NCBI GenBank assembly: GCA_018069525.1
Contig: JAGPUQ010000002.1
Span: 62,001-126,000, forward strand
Source: Porticoccaceae bacterium
GTDB taxonomy: Bacteria > Pseudomonadota > Gammaproteobacteria > Pseudomonadales > Porticoccaceae
DNA: 64,000 bases
Direction: 5' to 3'
Shown: positions 8,814 to 18,510 of the stretch, one piece after another
How positions within the stretch are numbered: the stretch's first letter is position 1
Layout of the letters: every line of letters starts with the position of its first letter
Program-made: the position numbers and the translations under genes
The notes under the pieces: generated by a model
The model's input: the letters and a program-made list of their open reading frames with translations, nothing else
The model's database searches: none
Told to the model about the DNA's origin: nothing

Positions 8814-8830
8814 ATCGGTTTTAGCCGATC
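8813..8830. terminator. Possible weak hairpin between convergent genes
   Basis: GATCGG (8813-8818) and CCGATC (8825-8830) form a short stem with a 6-nt loop directly at the stop of the hydrolase gene. There is no T run after it, so terminator function is uncertain. It sits between the hydrolase and the convergently transcribed porin gene. Confidence 0.3.
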
Positions 8831-8851
8831 AACCATAAAATAGTTCACCGG

Positions 8852-10270
8852 CTAGAAATCAATTTGTAATTGACTGACAAAGGCTTCGTGATCGAACTGT
8901 CCGGGCGATAAATTTTTGTCGACATCGTAGATGATAAATTCGTTAAGTAGTCGCACATTGCGCCCTAGTATCCAGGTCAATATAAAGTGGTAGGCCTCGC
9001 CTTTATCCATGCCTCGGGAGACTTCGTCGTCAGAGCGTCCGGTTAAAGTACGCAAAAAGCGCGTTCGCGACGGATGCTCGTTATCCACACTTTGATACTG
9101 GAAACCGAGGGCCCAGCCGGTATCGCCTTTCAAGGGGAAGGTACGGCTTAAGCCTAGCGTGAGTGCATCGGAATCTAACTCGTCGGTCGCCAGGCCCGCT
9201 GTATTAACGAGTAAACCCTGGCTCGACTTGGATACAAACCGAGTCCACGATCCCCAGCCGAACCAGTGGTGGTATTGCACGTCGCCAAATACACCGAACC
9301 ATTCGTTATCCATATCCACCGTTTGCACGGATGTGTCCAGCGTACCGCTGTCGTTCGATTGCGCGTAGGAAACCCCAATACCGTAGGTCGCACCCCGGTC
9401 GGATAATTGATATTCGTCGGGGTAAGGGGAGACTCCGGTTGGGCGTAAGCCCAAACCCACCGCGTATAACATTTCGTTGTTGTCGTTATTCAGCGATAAA
9501 TCTGGAGCGTTAAAAATACCCAAACCGTAATGTAAACGATTGCCGAATAAACCCTGGCTACTCACTTCCGGTTTGCCCAAATCACCTCGCCTAAGGCTAA
9601 TACCACGGGCGCGTCCGGCAGCACCGGGACTCAGATATTCGGAAAATTTTCGTTCGACGCTGGCACCCATCTGCGGTGGTCGGGTGTAGGCGGGTACAAA
9701 TTGCTGGCCAATGGTGATGGTGCCGATACTGTCGTCGAGGTGTTCAAAGCGCACCCAGGCATCTAACAAGTTTTCCGCATTGGCGAGTCCGGTGACCTGA
9801 TTTGCCGCCTCGTATTGGGTGCGAAAGGCAATTTTATCTGCGACATAGCCTTTCAATCCCATGCGGGCCCGACGCAGGGTAAAGCTATTAGTGCCTTCCA
9901 AACCATTTTCCGCAGTGATATAGGTGTAGCGAGGTTGCAGCCGACCCCAGACTTTAAAGGCCGGCAGTTCGGGGCTTGCAATGCGTTGTTTGATTGCAGC
10001 GAGTACGGTTTTCTGAGTGGTTACCGTACCGTTTTGCGGCAGCGCTTCGGAATGTTGCGCCGGTATTTTCTGTTCTAGTATGTGTTGCGAGGTATTTTGT
10101 TGCTCGGCTTCTCGGGCGCGAGCCTTAATGGCCTCGACATCCGTTTGTGTGAGCAATCCTTTGTCTCTTAAGGCATCGAGTACGGCATCCACATAGGCAT
10201 TGCCGGCATGTGCTGTGGCGCATACATTAAGTGCAATAAACAATATTGCGGCAAGATAACTTGGTTTCAC
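8852..10270 (-). CDS. OprP/OprO-family outer-membrane porin
   Basis: A 472-residue outer-membrane protein. Signal peptide at residues 1-22 ends AHA, followed by a helical, probably coiled-coil N-terminal stretch (~25-65) that mentions no metal ligands. From ~95 on there are beta-strands starting FKVWGRLQPRYTY, typical of the phosphate-selective porin O/P family, ending in the aromatic residue of FVSQLQIDF. Specificity for phosphate cannot be assumed; family members next to catabolic genes may admit organic anions. It converges with the hydrolase gene and its promoter region is shared with the DUF1302 gene in divergent orientation. Confidence 0.85.
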   Translation of the reverse strand: MKPSYLAAILFIALNVCATAHAGNAYVDAVLDALRDKGLLTQTDVEAIKARAREAEQQNTSQHILEQKIPAQHSEALPQNGTVTTQKTVLAAIKQRIASPELPAFKVWGRLQPRYTYITAENGLEGTNSFTLRRARMGLKGYVADKIAFRTQYEAANQVTGLANAENLLDAWVRFEHLDDSIGTITIGQQFVPAYTRPPQMGASVERKFSEYLSPGAAGRARGISLRRGDLGKPEVSSQGLFGNRLHYGLGIFNAPDLSLNNDNNEMLYAVGLGLRPTGVSPYPDEYQLSDRGATYGIGVSYAQSNDSGTLDTSVQTVDMDNEWFGVFGDVQYHHWFGWGSWTRFVSKSSQGLLVNTAGLATDELDSDALTLGLSRTFPLKGDTGWALGFQYQSVDNEHPSRTRFLRTLTGRSDDEVSRGMDKGEAYHFILTWILGRNVRLLNEFIIYDVDKNLSPGQFDHEAFVSQLQIDF

Positions 10271-10692
10271 CAGCCAGATTCCCGAATCAGTTCTTAGAGT
10301 TTAGGAGGACAGGTTCAATACTAATGGGCATTTTCAACGGTGTACACAGAAACAAATTACACTTAAAAAAAATTTCCAACAGATTTTTATTGGCAAAATA
10401 ATTTTTGTTCAATGGCATATTGCTGTTTCTGTAGATTTCTATAGAAACCTTCAGTGGTTGAATATAGGTCGTTTTATCAGCGTGACAATCAACAATTTTT
10501 GCGCAATCGAGAGCGCCTCGTTTATAGTACCATGCAGTCATTATTTTTATGACAGGCGGCTTACTTATAACGTTTTGTTCTTTTAGGCTCGAATAGGATT
10601 GCACTACAATCAACGCAATGCACTAACTGCATGGTTAACATAACGATAAGTGATAGATCATAAGCTAACAAATTTCAAAGAGGAGAGAAGGG
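10271..10692. promoter_or_regulatory. Divergent intergenic region between porin and DUF1302 genes
   Basis: A 422-bp AT-rich stretch with no credible gene; open frames in it lack a ribosome binding site and recognisable composition. It must contain promoters for both flanking genes. A small palindrome ATGCA-CTAAC-TGCAT lies at 10618-10632 and a strong ribosome binding site GAGGAGAG at 10680-10687 before the DUF1302 start. No confident -35/-10 pair was identified. Confidence 0.5.
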
Positions 10693-12354
10693 ATGAAGAA
10701 CATCTCTAGTCAGGGCATAAGCGCAGTTTGGCTGATTTTTGCCTGGTTGATACTGCTTGCAGCACCGGCATCGGCGTTTAATTTCAAAGTGGGTGGTGTT
10801 AAAGGGGCGCTCGATACCGATTTGACCTACGGGTTGCAGTACCGTACTTCAGACGCTGCGAAAGATAATCAAGGTGCCTACGGTAACCGAGCATTGTATT
10901 CAGACCGAGGAGATATTTTTAGCAACCAGGTTCGAGCTTCGGTGACTCTCGCTCTTAAGTTTGGCAAGAATTACGGCGCGCTCTTTCGAGGTAACTCCTT
11001 TTTCGACTTTAAAGGTAACGATGTGAAGTTACGTGGCGAAGCGAAAGATGAGTTGGAGAGTCAGAATAATCTCACGGACGCCTATGTCTACGGTTATTTC
11101 GGTGACAATCAGCAGTTGACGGTGCGGGTTGGCAAGCAGGTCATCAGCTGGGGTGAAAATACTTTTATTCAAGGTTCCCTTAACGATATCAATACAGTAA
11201 ATCTCAGTAGCTTACGCCAACCCGGCCGTCAGTTGAAAGATGCCTTCATCGGTACTGACGCTGTGTATGTCACCTACAATTTTCTCGAAAACTGGACCCT
11301 GGAAGGATTTATGCTGCTGGACTTCGATCCCGTAGAAATCGATCCTATGGGCAGTTTCTGGACAACTCTGGACGGTGCCGGTACCGGTGGTGGTAGGGAC
11401 GGAGATGGCGATGGCGTGTTGGGAGAAACGGGTCCTGGACCGTTTGTTGGTGGTAACTGCGTCGCTTACGACGGCTTTCCCTGCGATTTACTCGGCGGTG
11501 TACTGACACGAGTTAGTGATAACGAAGCTAGCAGTAGTGGTCAGTATGGTCTAGCACTACGGCGTTTTATCCCCGGTCTATTTAATGGTACGGAAGTGGG
11601 ATTCTATTATCAGAATCTACACGACCACGGTCCGGCGTTTTCCGGTTACGAAGGAACTGGCCTTTATTTTCTCGACTATGCTGAAAATATCGAGCGCTAC
11701 GGTGCTTCGTTTAACACTAATATCGGTGGTTGGGCGATGGGCGGCGAGTACTCCTTTCGTAATGGCGCGCCAATACAGTTGACGTCGCCACTGTTGGGGA
11801 CTATTGGTAATGCTCCGAGCGGTAGGTATTTAAAAGGTTACGGAGAAGTCGACCGCCATCAAGTGCAGTTTACCTTTCAACGGGTTTGGGGCGTAGTACA
11901 CGCTATCGGCGCAGATGGGGCAATGACTTTGGCTGAAATCGCCTATGGCTGGATCGACGATTTACCCAGCGATAAAACAGATATGTTTGAGGTTTACAAC
12001 GTTGGTGGAGTTCAAGTTGGCGAAGTAACCAATAATTTTTCCGGCCTGCAGATTCTTCAGAATGTCAGCTACAACGCAGCGTTGTTTAACCTGATTGAAG
12101 TGAGTCCCTTCGTCGCTTATAAGTGGGATATTGATGGAGTCTCTCAGGAAATCGGTGGTGGTAAGCTCTTTATCGAAAACCGCCAGGCCTTAACGTTGGG
12201 AGTGAACTTTGGCTATCAGGGTGGGCGCTACAAAGGCGGTATTAGCTGGACTCAATTCTACGGCGATGCAGGTCTACGTAATGCGGCGGGTAGCAGGTTA
12301 AACGGGAGGACCGACCGGGACTATGTGGCCATTAGTATCGGTGCGTCGTTTTAA
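10693..12354 (+). CDS. DUF1302 family outer-membrane protein
   Basis: A 553-residue exported protein: signal peptide (residues ~1-28, ending APASA), then beta-rich sequence containing RVGKQVISWGENTFIQG and NDINTVNLSSLRQPGR, which mark the DUF1302 family, predicted large outer-membrane barrels. A Gly/Asp-rich insertion at about residues 230-262 (GGGRDGDGDGVLGE, followed by two cysteines) resembles a calcium-binding loop and is probably extracellular. The protein ends in an aromatic residue (SIGASF). It is followed by a DUF1329 gene 60 bases downstream; these two families are regularly encoded together near RND/MMPL exporters in proteobacteria that use steroids, aromatics or other hydrophobic compounds. 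The exact function is not established. Confidence 0.88.
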   Translation: MKNISSQGISAVWLIFAWLILLAAPASAFNFKVGGVKGALDTDLTYGLQYRTSDAAKDNQGAYGNRALYSDRGDIFSNQVRASVTLALKFGKNYGALFRGNSFFDFKGNDVKLRGEAKDELESQNNLTDAYVYGYFGDNQQLTVRVGKQVISWGENTFIQGSLNDINTVNLSSLRQPGRQLKDAFIGTDAVYVTYNFLENWTLEGFMLLDFDPVEIDPMGSFWTTLDGAGTGGGRDGDGDGVLGETGPGPFVGGNCVAYDGFPCDLLGGVLTRVSDNEASSSGQYGLALRRFIPGLFNGTEVGFYYQNLHDHGPAFSGYEGTGLYFLDYAENIERYGASFNTNIGGWAMGGEYSFRNGAPIQLTSPLLGTIGNAPSGRYLKGYGEVDRHQVQFTFQRVWGVVHAIGADGAMTLAEIAYGWIDDLPSDKTDMFEVYNVGGVQVGEVTNNFSGLQILQNVSYNAALFNLIEVSPFVAYKWDIDGVSQEIGGGKLFIENRQALTLGVNFGYQGGRYKGGISWTQFYGDAGLRNAAGSRLNGRTDRDYVAISIGASF

Positions 12355-12414
12355 TTGCTGGTAATTTGAGTTGAATAACCAATAAATAATGAATTTGAGA
12401 GTCGGAGAACAAAT

Positions 12415-13875
12415 ATGAAGGCGGTATTCTTATTGAAATATCTATTAGCTGGCGCTGCTGTTGGTATCGCAGCTATGGTTTATCCTGCATTGGCCGAAAT
12501 GACTGATGCGGAACTCGCTGAAATCGGTATTGAAAATACTAAATATACCCCGGTCGGTGCGCTGCGCGCGGGCAATGCTGAGGGCACTATTCCCGCCTGG
12601 TCGAGTACACCGATACCGGTACCTGCTGGTCGCGTGGAAGGTACCTGGCCGGATCCATTTGCCGATGAAAAACCTCTGTTTACTATCACCGCCGATAATT
12701 ACACCGAGCACCAGGATAAATTGACTGTCGGGCAAATTGGCATGTTTAAGCAATTTCCCGAAACCTTCCGTATGCATATTTACCCTACGCACCGGACCGC
12801 CGTGGCGGACAAGTGGGTATACGAGGCGACATTAAAGCAGGCTAAGGGGATAAAGCTGTGTCCTGAGACTGCCAGTGATGGAATTGTTTGTCTTGCGGAT
12901 CAAATCCCTGGTGGTGGAGTGCCATTTCCACGGCCTAAAAATGCTTTTGAAGCGGGCTGGAACCATTTTCTTGGCTGGCAGGGTTTGGGTCAGCACGGCA
13001 CAGCCAATGGCGCTCTGATAGATAGCCTGGGTAACCGAACGGATGTCATCATTGAGAGTCGTTTACTTTGGCCCTGGTGGGCCAAGCCTGGAGAGATGGG
13101 TGATTCTGATTGGTACAGTCGCGACGGTGGGGCGATGCTGTGTGACTCCTGGCAGGTTCAGCAACCACCACGTTCTTCTGGCCTGGTGTTTGGCGGGTGT
13201 AACTACGCCGAAAATGTTGATTTTCAGGTGTCTTTATATGTTCCTGGGCAGCGACGGGTGCGTAAAGCGCCCGAGATCGGCTTCCACGACAGCCCCTCTT
13301 TTGGTTCAGACGGTCAGCGCACGGTGACCAGTCGCTGGATGTGGTGGTTTGGTGGTCGCGAAGTGCGCCACGACTACACTATTAGTAGCGAACCCGTGGA
13401 GAAATATGTTCCCTATAACAATTATAAACTGGCTCAGGAAGATGTTTCATCGGATGATATTTTTGGTAAGAAACACATCAACCAGGATTTGGTACGTTAT
13501 GAATTGCATCGGGTATGGGTGATGGACAGCATCCTCAAGCCGGGTATGCGTCATTTATACAAGCGTCATACCGCTTACTTTGATGAAGACAGCTGGGTAG
13601 GGGTTGGGTTTGAAGCCTATGATGCGAAGGATCGCCTGTGGCGCGTTGGCGAGCAATTCAATATTCAGTACTACGGCGCCAATGTATTTAATGCTTATGG
13701 CGATAGCCAGATTGATTTAATTAATGGTCGTTACACCACATTTCCCTACTGGTTTACCCAGGTTAAAAATGAACATGTGGGCCTCGGTATAAAGATGTTT
13801 TCAGAAATGAAAGACCTGCCTTACAACGTGGAAATCTTCACACCGCAAGGTTTGCGTAAATTCGGTCAGCGCTAG
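12415..13875 (+). CDS. DUF1329 family periplasmic protein
   Basis: A 486-residue exported protein with an N-terminal signal peptide (residues 1-27, ending YPALA) and the DUF1329 signatures NTKYTPVGALRAGNAEGTIPAWSS near the start, GWNHFLGWQGLG mid-protein and YELHRVWVMD toward the C-terminus. The fold is predicted to resemble LolA/LolB-type lipid-binding proteins, so a periplasmic carrier of a hydrophobic ligand is plausible. It is co-transcribed with the DUF1302 barrel and ends at a strong terminator 33 bases beyond the stop. Both genes are about the usual family size. Confidence 0.88.
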   Translation: MKAVFLLKYLLAGAAVGIAAMVYPALAEMTDAELAEIGIENTKYTPVGALRAGNAEGTIPAWSSTPIPVPAGRVEGTWPDPFADEKPLFTITADNYTEHQDKLTVGQIGMFKQFPETFRMHIYPTHRTAVADKWVYEATLKQAKGIKLCPETASDGIVCLADQIPGGGVPFPRPKNAFEAGWNHFLGWQGLGQHGTANGALIDSLGNRTDVIIESRLLWPWWAKPGEMGDSDWYSRDGGAMLCDSWQVQQPPRSSGLVFGGCNYAENVDFQVSLYVPGQRRVRKAPEIGFHDSPSFGSDGQRTVTSRWMWWFGGREVRHDYTISSEPVEKYVPYNNYKLAQEDVSSDDIFGKKHINQDLVRYELHRVWVMDSILKPGMRHLYKRHTAYFDEDSWVGVGFEAYDAKDRLWRVGEQFNIQYYGANVFNAYGDSQIDLINGRYTTFPYWFTQVKNEHVGLGIKMFSEMKDLPYNVEIFTPQGLRKFGQR

Positions 13876-13908
13876 GTTCAATTAGCGTAGGGAGCAGCGT
13901 TTACATCA

Positions 13909-13942
13909 TATAACTCGGGCGGCAAGGGCCGCCCGAGTTATA
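13909..13942 (+). terminator. Strong hairpin terminator after DUF1329 gene
   Basis: Fifteen-base perfect stem (13909-13923 with 13928-13942), GC-rich in the middle (CTCGGGCGGC), loop AAGG, followed by TATTTAACC. It separates the DUF1302-DUF1329 pair from the YCF48-RND pair, although read-through could still link all four. Confidence 0.85.
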
Positions 13943-14031
13943 TTTAACCTTTATTTAAAGTGAAATTTTTTCAAGTTTGAATGTCATTAAAATTACATAT
14001 CGTTCAAAATTAAAGAGTGCGTGATTAAGCC

Positions 14032-15018
14032 ATGAGATTATTTGCTGTATTACTTGGCCTGCTTCTGTGTGTTCAAACATTGGCGAGCGAAGCGCCAAGA
14101 CCTGCAAAAATTGTTCCGTTAGCGACCCAGGCTGTATTTCTCGACATTGTTCTTAACGGCAGTAGCGTTATTGCCGTTGGCGAGCGCGGTATTATCATGC
14201 GCTCGGACGATCAGGGCGGTACCTGGCGGCAAGTGCCGTCCCCCGTAGATGTCACCCTAACGGCATTAACTTTTGTGAATACCAATGTGGGGTGGGCGGT
14301 AGGCCACGAGTCAACCATTATAAAAACCCTCGACGGCGGCGAACACTGGCAGGTGGTTCGCTATAAGCCGGAAGAAGAGCGTTTCTATCTCAACGTGGTA
14401 TTTGATAATGAAGAAGACGGCACCGTAGTCGGCACCGATGGCGAGTTATGGACAACTGCCGATGCCGGCGAAACCTGGTCGCTGGAAGTGTTGGCGGTGG
14501 AGGAGTGGTTCCAGAATCATTTATTTGCTTTTCATCAGCTAGACGACGGTAGCGCGGTGATTGCGGCGGAGCGGGGTGGGGTATTCGCACGATCTGCCGG
14601 TGAGATGGATTGGCAAGTGGTTGAGTCACCTTATCCGGGAACATTTTTTGGTGTAACCGAATTGGCAGATGGTTTTCTGCTCTACGGAATGAGCGGCAAG
14701 GTTTATTTGCTTAACGTTGCAGCGGCAGCTAATGACAGCCATCAATGGCGGGAAATTATTACTAATACCGATCAATTTCTTCTGGCAGCTACCATTAGTT
14801 CTGGGCAGCATGTACTACTAGTGGGGCGCGGTGGTATTGTTCTGGAAATTGACTCTGACGGTAAGTTGATTCGTGAACAACAGCGACCTAATCGAATCGA
14901 TATTACTGCGATTGCAAGCGATAACTCACATGTGTATTTGGCAAGCATGAAGGGCGGAATAGAACAACTAAGAGTTGATGAGTTGTTTGCACCCAATAAT
15001 ATTACCGCTAACAAATAA
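14032..15018 (+). CDS. YCF48/BNR-repeat periplasmic protein
   Basis: A 328-residue protein with a signal peptide (residues 1-18, cleaved near LASEA) and repeated beta-propeller units of the YCF48 / BNR type, such as GERGIIMRSDDQGGTWRQV, GHESTIIKTLDGGEHWQVV and GTDGELWTTADAGETW. Bacterial members lie next to RND/MMPL exporters and are thought to act as periplasmic partners or assembly factors, by analogy with the photosystem II factor Ycf48. This one is followed by such an exporter 13 bases on. No catalytic motif was seen. Confidence 0.85.
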   Translation: MRLFAVLLGLLLCVQTLASEAPRPAKIVPLATQAVFLDIVLNGSSVIAVGERGIIMRSDDQGGTWRQVPSPVDVTLTALTFVNTNVGWAVGHESTIIKTLDGGEHWQVVRYKPEEERFYLNVVFDNEEDGTVVGTDGELWTTADAGETWSLEVLAVEEWFQNHLFAFHQLDDGSAVIAAERGGVFARSAGEMDWQVVESPYPGTFFGVTELADGFLLYGMSGKVYLLNVAAAANDSHQWREIITNTDQFLLAATISSGQHVLLVGRGGIVLEIDSDGKLIREQQRPNRIDITAIASDNSHVYLASMKGGIEQLRVDELFAPNNITANK

Positions 15019-15031
15019 ATTAGAGTATTTC

Positions 15032-17419
15032 ATGACGCACGAACAACAACAGACGGGTTTATTGCACACCATTTCGGATAGTACGGCTAATTTCCTATTA
15101 AATTATCGCCTACCCATCATCATTTTAATTGCCCTGGCTACCTTGTTTTTTGGCTATCAGGGGCTCAATCAAAAATTGTCACCGGGTTTCGACAAAAGTT
15201 TGCCCCTGTCGCATCCCTATATGGCGACCTATCTGGACTTTCGAGCAGAATTTGGTGGAGCCAATCGCGTTACGGTGTTTATTGAAGATAACCGCGGCGA
15301 TATGTTTAACCCGGAATTTTTTCAAGTTCTGGATAAAGTGACCGCCGACGTACTAGTGATGGAGGGGGTCGATGCGCGAACGGTAACCTCTTTATTTACC
15401 CCCAATGTAAATTATGTCGCGGTCAGTGAAGAGGGCTTCACCGGGTCGAGAATGGTGCCTGCCGACTTCACCGCTACCCAGGAAAACATTGAGCAGGTAA
15501 AGGGTAACCTGTTTAAATCCAGTGAAATTGGTAAAACCGTTGCGACGGATTTATCTGGTGCGCTGGTGGTTGCCGATTTGGTTGAATACGATCCGGTTAC
15601 CGGCGCTGAGATCGACTACACCGAGTTTGCTCAAATTCTGGAAGGTTTGCGGGCCAAATACAGTAGTGAAAATATTAATATCCGCATTATCGGTTTTGCG
15701 CCTTTTGTCGGCGATATTATTGATGGTGCTGAAGGCGTCATTCTATTTTTCTTTATCGCTCTGTTAATAACCATGGTATTCCTGGTTTTCTTTTCAGGTT
15801 CCTGGAAACTTGCGGTGGCCGCGATTTCGACTGCCCTGGTCGCAGTGTTATGGCAATTGGGCATTGTAAAGTTGTTAGGTTTTGGTATTGATCCTCTTTC
15901 GATATTGGTGCCATTTCTGATCCTCGCTATTGGTGTCAGTCACGCCGTGCAAATGACCAACGTGTGGCGCGTGGGTGTTGTGGAAGGTGAAAGTTCGGTG
16001 GATGCAGCACGCTCAGCTTTTTATAAACTGTTTATCCCGGGGGCGACGGCGCTGGTTTCCGACGCGGTTGGGTTTGCGGTGATTATGCTGATCGATATTC
16101 CCATCATTCAGGAGTTAGGGATTACCGCTAGTATTGGCGTCGCCGTGATGTTGATCACCAATAAATTAATGTTACCAATTTTATTGTCGTATATTACTTT
16201 GAATGACAAGGAAATAGCGCGGACGCGGCGCTCGGTGAGCGGCATCGATCATCCATTTTGGAGGTGGCTGTCAACCATGGCGACACCTAAGAAATCCCTG
16301 GTGATTCTCGCGATAGGTGTGGTGATGGCGGGTTATGGCTACCGTATGGAAGGTAAACTAGTGGTGGGCGATGCCGAAACCGGCGCGCCGGAATTCTGGC
16401 CGGATGCCCAATATAATCAGGATATACGCGCCGTCGACGCTAAATTTAACGTCGGCCTCGATGAAGTTATCGTGCTCGCTAAAGGTAGCCGTAGTCAGTT
16501 ATGCGTCGATTTTCCGGTAATACATACCATCGACGATTTTGTTTGGGCCATGCAAAATGTATCCGGTGTGAGATCGGTAAAGGCCTTATCTCAGGTGATT
16601 CGCGAGCGTAATATTGGTAATTACGAGGCGAACCCAAAGTTTTTGGGGATTCCTCGGAACGAACAGATGATCTCCGCCAATATTTATCGGGTGGAGTTTT
16701 CGCAAGCATTATTCTCCAACGATTGTAGTACTTTGCCAGTGACGATTTACACTGGCGACCACAAGGCCGAAACCCTTGAGGCGGTGGTGAGCGCCGTTAA
16801 AGTGTTTAATCAAAACAATACCAATCCCGATGTAGAATTTATATTGGGAATGGGTAACGGCGGTATTATGGCGGCCACCAATGAAATGGTAGCCGGTGCA
16901 CAACTTAAAATTTCCTTGATACTGTTTGCGGCGGTTACCTTGTTTTGTTACCTCACCTTTATGTCGCTACGGGCCGCACTGTGTATCGTTGTGCCCTTAG
17001 GTCTGGTGGCCTATTTTTCCAATGCGATAATGGTACACCTTGGTATTGGCTTAAAAATTTCCACCTTACCCGTGTTGGCGCTGGGGGTCGGTGTGGGCGT
17101 TGACTATGGTATTTACCTGTTTGCCCGTATGAAGGCCCACCTTGCCGAAGGCGTATCCCTGGTAGATGCCTATTATCATTCGCTTAAAGAAGTGGGTATG
17201 GCAGTGGTTTTCACCTCGATAACTATGAGTATCGGTGTCGCAACCTGGTGGTGGTCTGCACTTAAATTTCAGTCGGACATGGGAATCCTGCTTGCCTATA
17301 TGTTTTTCGTTAATATGCTCGGTGCGATTTTCCTCATGCCCGCGCTCGCGGTTTGGTTGCTGGGAAAAGAAGACAAATCGAAACAAGGCGAGCCCAGAGA
17401 GGGTAATTCCGAAGATTAA
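15032..17419 (+). CDS. RND superfamily (MMPL-type) exporter
   Basis: A 795-residue inner-membrane transporter of the MMPL/HpnN-like branch of the RND superfamily. There is one transmembrane helix near the N-terminus (LPIIILIALATLFF), a periplasmic loop, five helices at about 240-400, a second such block after ~640, and a second large loop between. GVGVGVDYGIYLF in the second block is the typical acidic membrane motif. The start chosen is ATG 15032, which lies beyond the YCF48 stop; an earlier ATG at 14975 in the same frame would overlap that gene by 44 bases and lacks a ribosome binding site. Together with YCF48, DUF1302 and DUF1329 it suggests export or trafficking of a lipid-like compound. 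Confidence 0.87.
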   Translation: MTHEQQQTGLLHTISDSTANFLLNYRLPIIILIALATLFFGYQGLNQKLSPGFDKSLPLSHPYMATYLDFRAEFGGANRVTVFIEDNRGDMFNPEFFQVLDKVTADVLVMEGVDARTVTSLFTPNVNYVAVSEEGFTGSRMVPADFTATQENIEQVKGNLFKSSEIGKTVATDLSGALVVADLVEYDPVTGAEIDYTEFAQILEGLRAKYSSENINIRIIGFAPFVGDIIDGAEGVILFFFIALLITMVFLVFFSGSWKLAVAAISTALVAVLWQLGIVKLLGFGIDPLSILVPFLILAIGVSHAVQMTNVWRVGVVEGESSVDAARSAFYKLFIPGATALVSDAVGFAVIMLIDIPIIQELGITASIGVAVMLITNKLMLPILLSYITLNDKEIARTRRSVSGIDHPFWRWLSTMATPKKSLVILAIGVVMAGYGYRMEGKLVVGDAETGAPEFWPDAQYNQDIRAVDAKFNVGLDEVIVLAKGSRSQLCVDFPVIHTIDDFVWAMQNVSGVRSVKALSQVIRERNIGNYEANPKFLGIPRNEQMISANIYRVEFSQALFSNDCSTLPVTIYTGDHKAETLEAVVSAVKVFNQNNTNPDVEFILGMGNGGIMAATNEMVAGAQLKISLILFAAVTLFCYLTFMSLRAALCIVVPLGLVAYFSNAIMVHLGIGLKISTLPVLALGVGVGVDYGIYLFARMKAHLAEGVSLVDAYYHSLKEVGMAVVFTSITMSIGVATWWWSALKFQSDMGILLAYMFFVNMLGAIFLMPALAVWLLGKEDKSKQGEPREGNSED

Positions 17420-17540
17420 GGGAAGGTAATTACGGCGTACGACTTTGCTCAATTCGTCCTCGGCTTTTTATGTGTAGTACAATATTATGCGCTGCTAATC
17501 AAACATCTAATAACGCAGCGCTGAAGTCTGGGATACCTTG

Positions 17541-18467
17541 ATGCAAACCTTGATACCGATGGTTTTAATTCTCGCCGCCGGCGTCGCGTGGCGCTACCTT
17601 GAGCCCGCCAATATATCGTCCACGCAGGTTCGCATGACCATGGGTGCATTGGTCATTAACTTGTTTGCCCCGGCCTTAATTTTGGAAGTTGTGCTGACTT
17701 CTACCCTTGAAAAAGAATTTTATCAAATTCCTTTTAGCGGCCTGACCACCGTTGCCCTGGTGTTGGGCGCTACCCTGGCTTTGTATTTTCTGTTACTGCG
17801 CACGAGGCGTATCACACGCACCCAGGCCGGAGCGCTGGTGATGGCCAGTGCCTTCGGCAATGGCATGGGTATCGGTTTGCCCGCGGTGGATGCGTTGATG
17901 GGGAGCGAGTGGACCGCGATCACGCTGATCTATGAGTTATTGGTCACCGTGCCTTTTGTCTGGACGATAGGGGTCTTGCTGTGCGCTTACTTTGGCACCC
18001 GGGTTGCAGGTGGTGCCCTAGGTCGTGAACTATTGAGTATGCCGCCATTTTGGGCCGTGGTGCTTGCGTTAATAATTCGGTATTTTGATATTACAGTGCC
18101 TCAGGCTTTGATTGATACCCTGCATTTGATGGGGGTTGCGGCGATCCCCCTGTTATTATTGATGGTGGGAATATCCCTTAAAGTGACTTCGCTAAAATAT
18201 ATGTTGCTGGTGGTACCGGTGGTATTTTTAAAATTACTGTTAAGCCCGGTTATCGCTTTTTATACCGGTGGTTTTATTGGGCTGGAAGGTGCCGCGCTCA
18301 CCGCATTGGTGATGACTTCGGCTTCTCCGGCAGTGGTGGTTGGCATTGCTCTATGCGACCGTTTTCAGTTGGATACCGAATTGTTTTGCACCGTCCTAAC
18401 TATTTCCACGGTTATTTACGTGTTGCTAGCGCCGACTATGTTTACGACTTTAATAAGTATTACTTAA
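17541..18467 (+). CDS. AEC (auxin efflux carrier) family transporter
   Basis: A 308-residue membrane protein with about ten predicted helices in two inverted blocks, as in the AEC family (bacterial members include malonate and other organic-acid carriers). Recognisable segments are LVINLFAPALILEVVL in the first half and VMTSASPAVVVGIALCDRF near the end. Start ATG 17541 has GGGA seven bases upstream; a TTG codon just before it is less likely. It is flanked by an RND exporter and an MFS carrier in the same direction; the substrate is unknown. Confidence 0.8.
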   Translation: MQTLIPMVLILAAGVAWRYLEPANISSTQVRMTMGALVINLFAPALILEVVLTSTLEKEFYQIPFSGLTTVALVLGATLALYFLLLRTRRITRTQAGALVMASAFGNGMGIGLPAVDALMGSEWTAITLIYELLVTVPFVWTIGVLLCAYFGTRVAGGALGRELLSMPPFWAVVLALIIRYFDITVPQALIDTLHLMGVAAIPLLLLMVGISLKVTSLKYMLLVVPVVFLKLLLSPVIAFYTGGFIGLEGAALTALVMTSASPAVVVGIALCDRFQLDTELFCTVLTISTVIYVLLAPTMFTTLISIT

Positions 18468-18510
18468 GCAGCATTGCTTGATTCGTGCTTCAGGATAAAA
18501 CTATTTTAAA

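Noticed and set aside
10287-10613. 108-codon minus-strand ORF in the porin-DUF1302 gap
   Set aside because: No ribosome binding site, AT-rich and no recognisable sequence; it covers the promoter region.
14975-15031. Upstream ATG for the RND/MMPL gene
   Set aside because: It would overlap the YCF48 gene by 44 bases; ATG 15032 gives a start consistent with the family.
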